Part shown: positions 1-6,809 of the stretch, one piece after another
Numbering within the stretch: the stretch's first letter is position 1
How the letters are laid out: every line of letters starts with the position of its first letter
NCBI GenBank assembly: GCA_023441625.1
Contig: JAEZOA010000022.1
Location: 1 to 8,432, forward strand
Origin: Bacillota bacterium
GTDB taxonomy: Bacteria > Bacillota > Clostridia > Acetivibrionales > DSM-1351
DNA length: 8,432 nt
Direction: 5' to 3'
The notes under the pieces: generated by a model
What the model was told of the DNA's origin: nothing
The model's input: only the letters and a program-made list of their open reading frames with translations
Databases searched by the model: none
Made by a program: the position numbers and the translations under genes

Positions 1-1
1 C

Positions 2-2242
2 AGTGCTGTTCGTGCTAGAGAGCTTCAAGAAGCAATGGACTTGATTGGCGGAGAACTAGAGATGATCTGTGAAGAGTACGACAACACTGCTATTGACTTC
101 GGTTTTTCTAAGCTAGGTGAAGAAGCATTAGGTATCTGGGACGTTGAAGAACAAATCAAGAGAACTGTTCGTGCTATCCGTACATACAGACCTGACGTAG
201 TATTCAACTCTGCAAACAATGTTCTTACTGAACATGGCCAGCACCAGGCAACTAATATAATCACAGCTGAAGCATTCAAGAGAGCTGCTGATCCAAACGC
301 ATATCCAGACCAGATAGCAGCTGGCTTACGTCCTTATCAGGCAAAGAAGCTCTATGATACTGGTACAGCTGATAACCACACAGCAAAAATGGACTACACC
401 ATGTTTAATGAAATTCTTGGCTTAACTTATGACCAGTTTGGACAGAATTCACGTTATTTCCATATTTCACAGAGTATGGGTAAAGTAACAGATGTAAGTG
501 CAACTGCTGCTTCATACCACAAGCTAATATCAACTTCTTTGGATAAGAAATTAACTGATAAAGAAGAAGATATGTTTGATGGTATTGAAATGACATACAC
601 TGACCTTGCTGCAAAATATGTTAAGAATAAGGAAATTTACAGATTATTTAATTCTCTTCAGGATGATGCTGATAAGATAGTTGCTGCATATCCTAATAAT
701 GCTAAGGTAACAACTGCTACTCATGATATGATAGCTAATATCACTAAGGGACTTGATACTGTAAAGAAATCAAAATTATCTGAAGAAGATAAGTACGATT
801 TAACTTTCAGACTTAATACAAAGCTAAATCAGCTTTATGAAGTAAGTGCACAGAGCTCAAGCCTTATCGCAACTATTACTCCTGCTTCATATGAAGTAGC
901 AAGAGGACAGAGCACAAAGGTTACTGTTCAATTGTACAATGGCGGAAAGAGCGATCTTAAGAACCTCAGCGTTAAGCTTAACACTCCAGAAGGCTGGACA
1001 GTTACAGCACCAAAGGTAACAACCGCTTCAAAAATTGATTATAACAAAACAATAAAGTTTGAATACGAAGTTTCAATACCTAAGGATGCAGACTTATACC
1101 ACCCATACGCAGAAATTCCAATGACTGCAACTGTTAGCTATAAGGTTGATGGAGTTGCTTCAAAGACAACTATAGAACCAAAGAAATTATTTGCTGTAAT
1201 GCCTGAATACTCATTACAGTTATCACCAGAAAACTATGTACTCAATACTACTGTTGCTAATTCAAAAATCCCTGTAACTGTTGGTGTTAAGTCATATGTT
1301 ACTGGCAAGACTTCAACAACTGTAACATTAGATGCTCCATCTGGATGGACAGTTGAACCAAAGCAAGTAACTCTTGAGTTTACTGGTAACAATCAGAATA
1401 AGACTGCTAACTTTACAATTACTCCACCAGCAAACATAAAAGATGAAAAGCAATATTCTATAAAGGCTAAGGCTACAAGTGCAAATATGGTAAGCGATCA
1501 AACAGTACAGGTTATCAGCTATGACCATATCGGAACTACTTACTACCTATATGATGCAGCTGTTACAGTTCAGTCTGCAAATGTAATATTACCTGAAGGT
1601 CTCAAGGTTGGATACTTTGATTCAGGTAAAGATGAAGTTTACAAGTACTTAGAGCAAATCGGTATGGATGTAACAGTTATCGGTGACAATGACGTAATGT
1701 ATGGAGATCTTTCAAAGTTCGATACAATCGTACTTGGAATTCGTGCTTACAGAGATAGTGAAGCACTCATTACTGCAAACAACAGATTACTCGACTTCGT
1801 AGAAAAAGGTGGTAACCTAGTTGTTAACTACAGCCAGAATAGTGCAGCAGATAAATGGCAACCTAGCTTCGCTCCATATCCATTAAAGATAGGTTCACCT
1901 ACTCTTACATGGCGTGTAGTTGAAGAAGATGCTAAGATGACTATTCTTGATCCAAAGAACAAAGTATTTAGCACTCCAAACAAGATAGTTGAATCTGACT
2001 GGGATGGTTGGGTACAGGAACGTAGTATATATAACATTTCAGAAGCAGATCCAAAGTACACTAAGCTCGTTTCAGCAATTGATAAGGGCTCTGATATAGT
2101 ACAAGACGGACAGTGGTTGACAACTAACTATGGTAAGGGTGTTTACACTTATACTTCAATAGTTTGGTATCGTCAGCTCCAGCAGGCTATGGCACCAGGT
2201 GCTTACCGTATGTTCGTAAATATTCTTTCACAGAAGCAGTAA
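2..2242 (+). CDS. PIG-L family deacetylase with Ig-like and ThuA/GATase-like C-terminal domains (5' end missing)
   Basis: The frame is open to the left window edge (eleven codons precede the first in-frame ATG at 35), so that ATG is internal and the gene starts outside the window. Residue numbers here count from that ATG. Residues 1-165 match the rear of a PIG-L/LmbE zinc-dependent N-deacetylase: an RPDVVF strand (52-57) and then EHGQHQ (66-71), whose two histidines (67, 70) fit the second zinc motif. The first motif (HPDD type) must lie upstream. Residues about 278-385 and 392-495 are two beta-rich Ig-like modules of NEW3 type, each with a GWTV core (320-323, 437-440). Residues about 523-735 are a Rossmann-like amidotransferase/ThuA-like domain (KVGYFDSG, FDTIVLGIRAY, GGNLVVNYS), ending with the WVQERSIY and GKGVYTYTSIVWYRQL blocks seen in large multidomain PIG-L proteins. 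These are usually secreted and thought to deacetylate sugars, but the substrate is unknown. Codons such as CGT, AAC and TAC are commoner than in the minus-strand genes, perhaps because of high expression. Confidence 0.85.
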   Translation, partial: SAVRARELQEAMDLIGGELEMICEEYDNTAIDFGFSKLGEEALGIWDVEEQIKRTVRAIRTYRPDVVFNSANNVLTEHGQHQATNIITAEAFKRAADPNAYPDQIAAGLRPYQAKKLYDTGTADNHTAKMDYTMFNEILGLTYDQFGQNSRYFHISQSMGKVTDVSATAASYHKLISTSLDKKLTDKEEDMFDGIEMTYTDLAAKYVKNKEIYRLFNSLQDDADKIVAAYPNNAKVTTATHDMIANITKGLDTVKKSKLSEEDKYDLTFRLNTKLNQLYEVSAQSSSLIATITPASYEVARGQSTKVTVQLYNGGKSDLKNLSVKLNTPEGWTVTAPKVTTASKIDYNKTIKFEYEVSIPKDADLYHPYAEIPMTATVSYKVDGVASKTTIEPKKLFAVMPEYSLQLSPENYVLNTTVANSKIPVTVGVKSYVTGKTSTTVTLDAPSGWTVEPKQVTLEFTGNNQNKTANFTITPPANIKDEKQYSIKAKATSANMVSDQTVQVISYDHIGTTYYLYDAAVTVQSANVILPEGLKVGYFDSGKDEVYKYLEQIGMDVTVIGDNDVMYGDLSKFDTIVLGIRAYRDSEALITANNRLLDFVEKGGNLVVNYSQNSAADKWQPSFAPYPLKIGSPTLTWRVVEEDAKMTILDPKNKVFSTPNKIVESDWDGWVQERSIYNISEADPKYTKLVSAIDKGSDIVQDGQWLTTNYGKGVYTYTSIVWYRQLQQAMAPGAYRMFVNILSQKQ

Positions 2243-2280
2243 TACATTATAAAATAAATTAGTACCAGGGGCTGTCACAA

Positions 2281-2307
2281 TGTGAACCGCTCCCTGTCAA
2301 GTAGACA
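2281..2307 (+). mobile_element. Solitary IS3-family-like terminal inverted repeat
   Basis: This 27-bp stretch begins TGTGAACCGC and ends AAGTAGACA. It has the layout of IS3/IS150-family ends: an outer TG, a central CCC run and an inner GACA about 25-27 bp in. I see no transposase and no matching opposite end in the window, so it would be a remnant. It lies 38 nt after the deacetylase stop codon and just before its terminator. The call rests on pattern similarity recalled from the family; a chance match or another small repeat is possible. Confidence 0.4.
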
Positions 2308-2312
2308 ATTTT

Positions 2313-2351
2313 AAAAAAACTGCCAGTAGGTGTAACCTGCTGGCAGTTTTT
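2313..2351 (+). terminator. Intrinsic terminator of the PIG-L gene
   Basis: A 12-bp stem (2320-2331 with 2335-2346, one G-T wobble) closes on a 3-nt loop. It is preceded by a run of seven A and followed by five T, giving an AAAAACTGCCAG / CTGGCAGTTTTT dyad. It sits about 70 nt after the deacetylase stop codon. The flanking A and T runs make it potentially bidirectional. Confidence 0.9.
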
Positions 2352-2464
2352 ATTCTGCTTGTAAATAACTTTCGTGTTTCTATTTAGGTGGTATAGGAAT
2401 TTGTTTTTTATTGCTTCAACATAGACTGACATAGATAAAGTTATATAATACAGAATTGCTGCTG

Positions 2465-2690
2465 GAAAACATATATACCATCAGATGAGGTATATAAATA
2501 AGGAGCTATTCTCTCTATAGAGAATTTAACTGTTTTAAACACGCCGCTGAGATGATTCCAAGTAATGCATAAAGTATAAATTAAATCGATATAATAGGTA
2601 GAATTTTACCTATGTAACGTCTTGCTATTTCAAGTGCAACAATTATTGAAACAATGGACAGATATATTTCAAACTGATTCAAAGATGAAT
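2465..2690 (-). pseudogene. Remnant of a TRAP transporter fused permease (4TM/12TM type)
   Basis: Read on the minus strand, 2690 to about 2584 gives a hydrophobic helix followed by VALEIARRYIGKILPIIS, then a TAA stop (2583-2581) and FILYALLG in the same frame. TRAP fused permeases have at this point a helix followed by an LEATRR-VGW-LPII motif and an F-LYALFG motif. From 2518, after a change of frame, the translation is IERIAPYLYTSSDGIYVF, which matches the next family block (LERI..LY.STEGIFG). Three consecutive family blocks in the right order, broken by one stop and one frameshift, indicate a decayed gene rather than chance. The intact family imports carboxylates or related organic acids with a periplasmic binding protein. 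Both ends are missing: no start upstream, and similarity fades below about 2465. It overlaps the first codons of the AbrB-like fragment on the other strand. Confidence 0.6.
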
Positions 2691-2861
2691 ACCGATACTT
2701 TAAAAACTGATGATAAGCTAACACATAGCCCTCCGATAAATAATCACAAACCATATATATACATTTTTATAACAATGGCACTGGCATTTGTAGTTGGATT
2801 TTTTGGCAGAACATTTGATATTCCGGCTGGAGCTATTATTTTTTCAATGATTAATGAATAG
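2685..2861 (+). pseudogene. Short membrane-protein fragment resembling the AbrB-duplication domain
   Basis: The open frame gives 58 residues from the ATG at 2685. A longer version from 2622 would run through the antisense TRAP remnant and is less likely. The first half is polar. The second half is one membrane segment, YIYIFITMALAFVVGFF, followed by GRTFDIPAGAIIFSMI. The GR-x4-IPAGA-x4-M pattern resembles the repeated unit of AbrB-family membrane proteins (AbrB duplication domain), which are normally about 350 residues. The frame stops two codons after this motif, so at most one helix and part of a repeat remain. No good ribosome binding site precedes either start. A remnant is the best reading; a real small membrane protein cannot be excluded, because the frame is intact and ends just before a terminator. 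Confidence 0.4.
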
Positions 2862-2870
2862 AACCATAAT

Positions 2871-2921
2871 AAAAAGTCAACTGACACAATAAGTTAATTA
2901 CTTTGTGCCCATTGACTTTTT
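2871..2921. terminator. Bidirectional terminator between convergent genes
   Basis: AAAAAGTCAA (2871-2880) pairs perfectly with TTGACTTTTT (2912-2921), and CACAA/TTGTG inside extends the dyad. A and T runs flank both sides, so it can end plus-strand transcription from the AbrB-like fragment and minus-strand transcription of the chemotaxis receptor gene, whose stop is about 70 nt away. Confidence 0.8.
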
Positions 2922-2992
2922 ATTCCGCCTATATAAATTAAAGCAATAACATAAATCTAGTTAAATATGCATCAGTGTCTTTATTGTGTTAT

Positions 2993-5002
2993 TTATACTT
3001 TGAATTTTGAAACAAGCTTGATCAGCTTGTTTGACTTTTCATTTGCCAAATCTGCATTTTCTTTTACTACATTGGACATTTGTGTAATCAATGCCGCACC
3101 GTTTGCAATATTGGATGCCCCCTGAGCCTCTTCATATGCTGAACTTGATATTTCATCAATTGCCTTCACCATATTTTGCATGGAGGCAAGCAATTCTTCT
3201 GAAGTAGCACTAAAATCACTTACAATATCGCTTATATTATCTGAACTTTCATTATATTGCTCACTCGAACTAACCAAATACTCATAATCTTTCATGACCT
3301 TTTTATCAATAAAATCCATGATTTCTCCAGAGCTACTTGATAGAACCTGTACAGCTTCCAAAATAACACTTGCTACTTCTTGAATACTTGATACTGTTGA
3401 CTTTGAGCCCTCAGCCAATTTTCTTATTTCATCAGCAACAACTGCAAAACCTTTCCCTGCCTCTCCTGCCCGTGCTGCCTCAATTGTTGCGTTTAACGCC
3501 AAAAGATTTGTTTGAGAGGTTATCTCGAGTATTGACTCTGAAAGTATATTTATCTGATTTACCGCTTTTGATTGTTCAATAGCTTTTTGTAATTCTTCCT
3601 TATTTCTTAAATATATTTCCATGGCACTTGTCTTTGATGTCAATGCATTTTCCTTCATCTGATAGGACATAGTGCTTACATTGTTTACTGTAATTATGCC
3701 TTCCTGTGCTTTTGAAGCAATAGACTCTATTGCTGCTTCTATCTCTCCGACAGTAGCATTCATCTCTTCTGTGGAAGCAGCAGTCTCTTCTGTTCCTGCT
3801 GACATTTCTTCAGTAGTAGCAGATATTTCCTCTATGTTTTTGTTGAGTTCTTCCAACTCAGCATTAATATTTGTGAGCATCTGACTGACATCTGATGATT
3901 CATTTTTAACATCCTTAACAATATTCCGTACTGATGTTTGCATAGAGTTTATAGATTTAGCCAACACACCAATTTCATCATTTTTTTTCATGTATTTATT
4001 TGCTATTTCTTTTGAAAAATCTCCCTCAGCTAAAATCTTTAGATAATCAGAAGCAACCTTTATCGGCCTGCAAAAGTTTCTGGCAATAAGCAGTGTAGCT
4101 AATAAACTTATTAAGAGAAACACAACTGAAACTGCCATCATAGACAATAATAGCTTTTGGACCTTTGACATAGATACAGCTTTGGGTGAGGTTATAGCCA
4201 GCGACCAGTCAGTACCGCTTACAGGTGCATAACCCATATATTTAGTTATACCCTCAAATGTATACTCACCTACTCCTGTCTTTCCTTCTATCATTTTCCG
4301 CATAACTACTAACATTTGTTCAAGGGATGGGTTCTCTTTAACTTCATTAAATGCATTGTACTTATTAAGAACAAGGCTTTTGTTAGTATTGGCAATATTA
4401 GTACCTTCCTTATTAACCATATAGGCTGATGAACCTTCTACATATGTAATATCACTAATCATATCGCTTAACTCATAGCCATCACGCACAGAAGCCAGAA
4501 CTCCTACTGTATTCCCGTTTTTATCTATAATAGGTACTGCATATGAAACTATCATGTCATTTGTTATCTCGCTAATAAAAGGGTCAGAAACTGCACGCTG
4601 TCCAGAAATGGCCTTCTTAAAATAATCCAGATCTTCTACATTTGCAGTATTGTCCAAAGTCGTGTAACCATTGGCATCAGCATCAATATAACTCATCCAC
4701 AAATGTCCATTTCTTTTAGCTTCCATTTTAAGAAACTCAATTTTTTCATGTAACGGTACATTTGTATCCTTTATTGTATCCATCTGAGCATAAGCTTCCA
4801 GTACATCCAACTGATTTTCAATTCTGCTAGAAATAACATCTGTAGCCTCATGAGTTACTAGCATAAGAGATTCATCAATATTTGACGACAGTGCATCCGA
4901 TGCTGTAAAGTACGCAATAGTACCAAGTCCAATACACATAACAAAAATCAATATTCCAAAAAATAAAAGCAACTCAGTTTTAATACTCTTAAATTTCAGC
5001 AT
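2993..5002 (-). CDS. Methyl-accepting chemotaxis protein with Cache-type sensor
   Basis: A 669-residue transmembrane chemoreceptor with the standard layout. A first membrane helix spans about 11-33. A long extracytoplasmic region (about 34-280) has Cache features: DLDYFKKAISGQRAVSDP (124-141) and VSYAVPIIDKNGNTVGVL (152-169), and the second half of a double Cache ends with GYAPVSGTDWSLAI (257-270). A second helix spans about 282-306, with a HAMP linker at about 305-360 (RPIK, then DEIGVLAKSINSM). The signalling domain (about 370-669) is a long coiled coil with Glu/Thr/Ser-rich methylation-type segments (EEISATTEEMSAGTEET) and the invariant hairpin tip (TNLLALNATIEAARAGEAGK, 498-517), which binds CheA and CheW. 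No CheR-tethering pentapeptide is visible at the C terminus. The ligand is not readable, though Cache receptors often bind amino acids or organic acids. It has its own ribosome binding site and lies downstream of the lyase terminator, so it is probably transcribed alone. Confidence 0.95.
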   Translation of the reverse strand: MLKFKSIKTELLLFFGILIFVMCIGLGTIAYFTASDALSSNIDESLMLVTHEATDVISSRIENQLDVLEAYAQMDTIKDTNVPLHEKIEFLKMEAKRNGHLWMSYIDADANGYTTLDNTANVEDLDYFKKAISGQRAVSDPFISEITNDMIVSYAVPIIDKNGNTVGVLASVRDGYELSDMISDITYVEGSSAYMVNKEGTNIANTNKSLVLNKYNAFNEVKENPSLEQMLVVMRKMIEGKTGVGEYTFEGITKYMGYAPVSGTDWSLAITSPKAVSMSKVQKLLLSMMAVSVVFLLISLLATLLIARNFCRPIKVASDYLKILAEGDFSKEIANKYMKKNDEIGVLAKSINSMQTSVRNIVKDVKNESSDVSQMLTNINAELEELNKNIEEISATTEEMSAGTEETAASTEEMNATVGEIEAAIESIASKAQEGIITVNNVSTMSYQMKENALTSKTSAMEIYLRNKEELQKAIEQSKAVNQINILSESILEITSQTNLLALNATIEAARAGEAGKGFAVVADEIRKLAEGSKSTVSSIQEVASVILEAVQVLSSSSGEIMDFIDKKVMKDYEYLVSSSEQYNESSDNISDIVSDFSATSEELLASMQNMVKAIDEISSSAYEEAQGASNIANGAALITQMSNVVKENADLANEKSNKLIKLVSKFKV

Positions 5003-5005
5003 AAA

Positions 5006-5040
5006 CTCCTCCTATTTGTCGAATTTTGTATTATATTATA
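5006..5040 (-). promoter_or_regulatory. Ribosome binding site and probable -10 region of the chemoreceptor gene
   Basis: On the minus strand, AGGAGGAG (5013-5006) lies 3 nt before the ATG, which fixes the start at 5002. Two overlapping TATAAT hexamers (5040-5035 and 5035-5030) lie 27-38 nt upstream of the ATG. I find no convincing TTGACA at 16-18 nt spacing, and no well-spaced TAAA/GCCGATAA flagellar sigma pair, so the promoter part is tentative. Confidence 0.45.
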
Positions 5041-5065
5041 CTATATATCTTAAAATATGGCATCG

Positions 5066-5122
5066 TTAAAATTTTACAAGTTCACTTTTTCCTTTAATAC
5101 AAGCTTTTATTGAATCGTCCAT
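5066..5122 (-). CDS. Possible 18-residue small ORF or leader peptide
   Basis: A short minus-strand frame encodes MDDSIKACIKGKSELVKF and stops 63 nt before the chemoreceptor start codon. It has a plausible ribosome binding site (AGAAGG, 7 nt before its ATG). The peptide is Lys-rich and matches nothing I know. A frame this short can easily occur by chance; the only support is the ribosome binding site and the position in the leader region. Confidence 0.2.
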   Translation of the reverse strand: MDDSIKACIKGKSELVKF

Positions 5123-5177
5123 CAAAATACCTTCTCGTTAAGCTTCTGATACCAAATTCTGTTTAATAAAAATAAAA

Positions 5178-5252
5178 GCCGCACAACTACTGTGCTTAAT
5201 CATAAAATCAGTTGTTTACAACATTATGAAAAATGGATAGTTATTGTGCGGC
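5178..5252 (-). terminator. Terminator of the lyase transcription unit, with alternative hairpins
   Basis: On the minus strand, GCCGCACAA (5252-5244) can pair perfectly with TTGTGCGGC (5186-5178) across a 57-nt interior, and TTTTATTTTTATT follows at once. It starts 34 nt after the lyase stop codon, as expected of an intrinsic terminator. The interior has a small GTTG/CAAC hairpin. The 3' arm can instead form a compact GCACA-GTAGT-TGTGC hairpin (5195-5181), which excludes the long stem. The long loop is unusual for a simple terminator. Confidence 0.65.
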
Positions 5253-5286
5253 AAGATCTAAATATTGTATTTTCAATGTACGAAAC

Positions 5287-6795
5287 TCAGGAAATGATAT
5301 TAGCTACTGCCTCTGCCAATTTTTCATCAGATGCTTTTAAGCTTTCAATATATTCATTAAATAACTGCTGATTTCTTTCAAATGCTTTTAAGCTATTTTC
5401 CAGCATTCTTTCTGTTTCAATAGGAGCAGGACCACCTGTAACAGTTCTGACGTTAACAAAGTTAACAGGGTCAAGTGCCTTTTCTATTTCAGCAACTTCT
5501 AAATCTATAGCACTTCCAAGTATCTCTTCTGAAATATCTGCTATTATTTGAGGAGTTATATCCTGTGCCTTTTTATTATGTTTAACCATATACTTCACAA
5601 TTGTACTGGTAATCTTATGGCTATGTCGGAAGGATAAGCCCTTTTCTCTAACTAATATATCTGCTAATTCGGTTGCTGTAATAAATCCCTCATGTGCTCT
5701 ATCAAACAAAACATCCTTATTTACCTGTAAGGTTGCAAAAACAGAACTTAGCATTTTAAATGCTCTGATTGTATATTTTATTGAGTCATACAAATGAGGC
5801 TGTAATTGTTCTTCAGTATCAACTATATCGCCAAAAGGCGTATTATGAAGTATATCAAAAACACATTTTGATTCGGCGATAGCTTTACTTATAGCAGGTC
5901 TGGTTTGCTCAAGAGAGGACGGATTTCTTTTTTGAGGCATTATACTGCTGACTTGAACATAAGGATCAGATAAATAAAATACATTGAACTCCTTAGTACA
6001 ATAATCTAAGGTATCTTTCATAAATCTTGATAAACTGGTGTTCATAATCATGAGAGCTGATGCACATTCTGTAAGATAATCACAACCTGCAATACTATCA
6101 TAAGAGTTTTCAACTAGTCCGTGAAAACCTAATAATTCAGCAGTTCTATGTCTGTTAATTGGAAACCCTGTAGTTGTAATAGCTGCAGCACCAAGGGGAC
6201 TTATGTTAATTGTTCTTAGTAAATGTACAAGTCTGTCAAAATCTCGCTCTAACGAATCCTGATATGCAAGAATATAATGGGCAAGAGTTGTAGGCTGTGC
6301 CGGCTGAGTATGAGTATAAGCAGGCATAACAGTATTTATATTTTCCTTTGCTATAGAAAGTAATACTTGTCTAAAAACATTCAAAACCTGCATAACTTGA
6401 AGAACTTTTTCCCTGAGTACCATACGGAATTCACATATGTCTATATCATTCCTGCTTCTTGCAATATGCAATCTTCCGGCTGTATCCTTACCAATTAAGT
6501 TCTCAAGTTCATGCTCGATCATAAAAAACATATCTTCATAGAAAGGATCATATTCTCTATCGCTCATGTCCATTAAATCGATTTCTTTTAATCCGGACAA
6601 TATACTATTTGCCTCTTTTAATGTAATTATTTTTTGTTCATATAGCATTACAGCATGAGCCTTACTGATTTGTATAAAAGACTTTGCATAATAATTCTTT
6701 TGAGTATCAAATATCGGAGCCAGTACACATTCCTGAAAAGTTTTACCGGGAAAATGTGTACCATCCATTTGTTCAACATATTCTCTTGTATACAT
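5287..6795 (-). CDS. Argininosuccinate-lyase superfamily C-N/C-S lyase of unknown substrate
   Basis: A 502-residue enzyme of the fumarase/aspartase/argininosuccinate lyase superfamily, which releases fumarate by beta-elimination. Family blocks are clear: IARSRNDIDI (111-120), AYTHTQPAQP (159-168) with the Thr-His pair at 161-162, PLGAAAITTTGFPINRHRTA (200-219), and the mobile catalytic loop SSIMPQKRNP (283-292) holding the catalytic Ser plus Lys289 and Asn291. These positions match the numbering of vertebrate argininosuccinate lyase. In true argininosuccinate lyase a Y-N-(R/K)-D-x-Q-E-D-K block (Tyr323, Gln328, Lys331) contacts the substrate; here it reads DIVDTEEQL (323-331), so all three are replaced. 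The N and C termini (VTGGPAP in place of RGGTAP) also differ from it. It should still make fumarate, but probably from another succinyl adduct. It starts 11 nt after the ROK gene, and a CyuA-family gene lies upstream, suggesting amino acid catabolism. Its closest characterised relatives could be S-(2-succino)lyase or EDDS lyase; I cannot decide between them. Confidence 0.85.
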   Translation of the reverse strand: MYTREYVEQMDGTHFPGKTFQECVLAPIFDTQKNYYAKSFIQISKAHAVMLYEQKIITLKEANSILSGLKEIDLMDMSDREYDPFYEDMFFMIEHELENLIGKDTAGRLHIARSRNDIDICEFRMVLREKVLQVMQVLNVFRQVLLSIAKENINTVMPAYTHTQPAQPTTLAHYILAYQDSLERDFDRLVHLLRTINISPLGAAAITTTGFPINRHRTAELLGFHGLVENSYDSIAGCDYLTECASALMIMNTSLSRFMKDTLDYCTKEFNVFYLSDPYVQVSSIMPQKRNPSSLEQTRPAISKAIAESKCVFDILHNTPFGDIVDTEEQLQPHLYDSIKYTIRAFKMLSSVFATLQVNKDVLFDRAHEGFITATELADILVREKGLSFRHSHKITSTIVKYMVKHNKKAQDITPQIIADISEEILGSAIDLEVAEIEKALDPVNFVNVRTVTGGPAPIETERMLENSLKAFERNQQLFNEYIESLKASDEKLAEAVANIIS

Positions 6796-6800
6796 AGAAT

Positions 6801-6809
6801 TCCTCCTTA
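6801..6809 (-). promoter_or_regulatory. Lyase ribosome binding site overlapping the ROK stop codon
   Basis: The minus-strand sequence TAAGGAGGA joins the TAA stop of the ROK gene to a near-perfect Shine-Dalgarno sequence, 5 nt before the lyase ATG. The overlap fixes the lyase start and implies co-transcription, with likely translational coupling. Confidence 0.85.

Noticed and set aside
2473..2525. Two 7-bp inverted repeats (ATATACC/GGTATAT and ATTCTCT/AGAGAAT)
   Set aside because: Both lie inside the decayed permease gene, are very AT-rich with no T-run behind them, and are probably chance.
2595..2612. TAGGTA/TACCTA dyad
   Set aside because: It falls in codons of the permease remnant (YIGKILP), so it is explained by coding sequence.
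2622..2684. N-terminal extension (MLFQVQQLL...) of the small AbrB-like frame
   Set aside because: It runs antisense through the TRAP permease remnant, has no ribosome binding site and looks like a shadow translation.
5053..5100. Possible sigma-D (flagellar) promoter for the chemoreceptor
   Set aside because: TAAA and a GCCATAT element are present but only 11 nt apart, and the -10 lacks the usual GCCGATA core.
5003..5286. Riboswitch (such as the cyclic-di-GMP type) in the chemoreceptor leader
   Set aside because: No conserved cyclic-di-GMP aptamer core or other recognisable aptamer is visible; the only strong structure is the lyase terminator.
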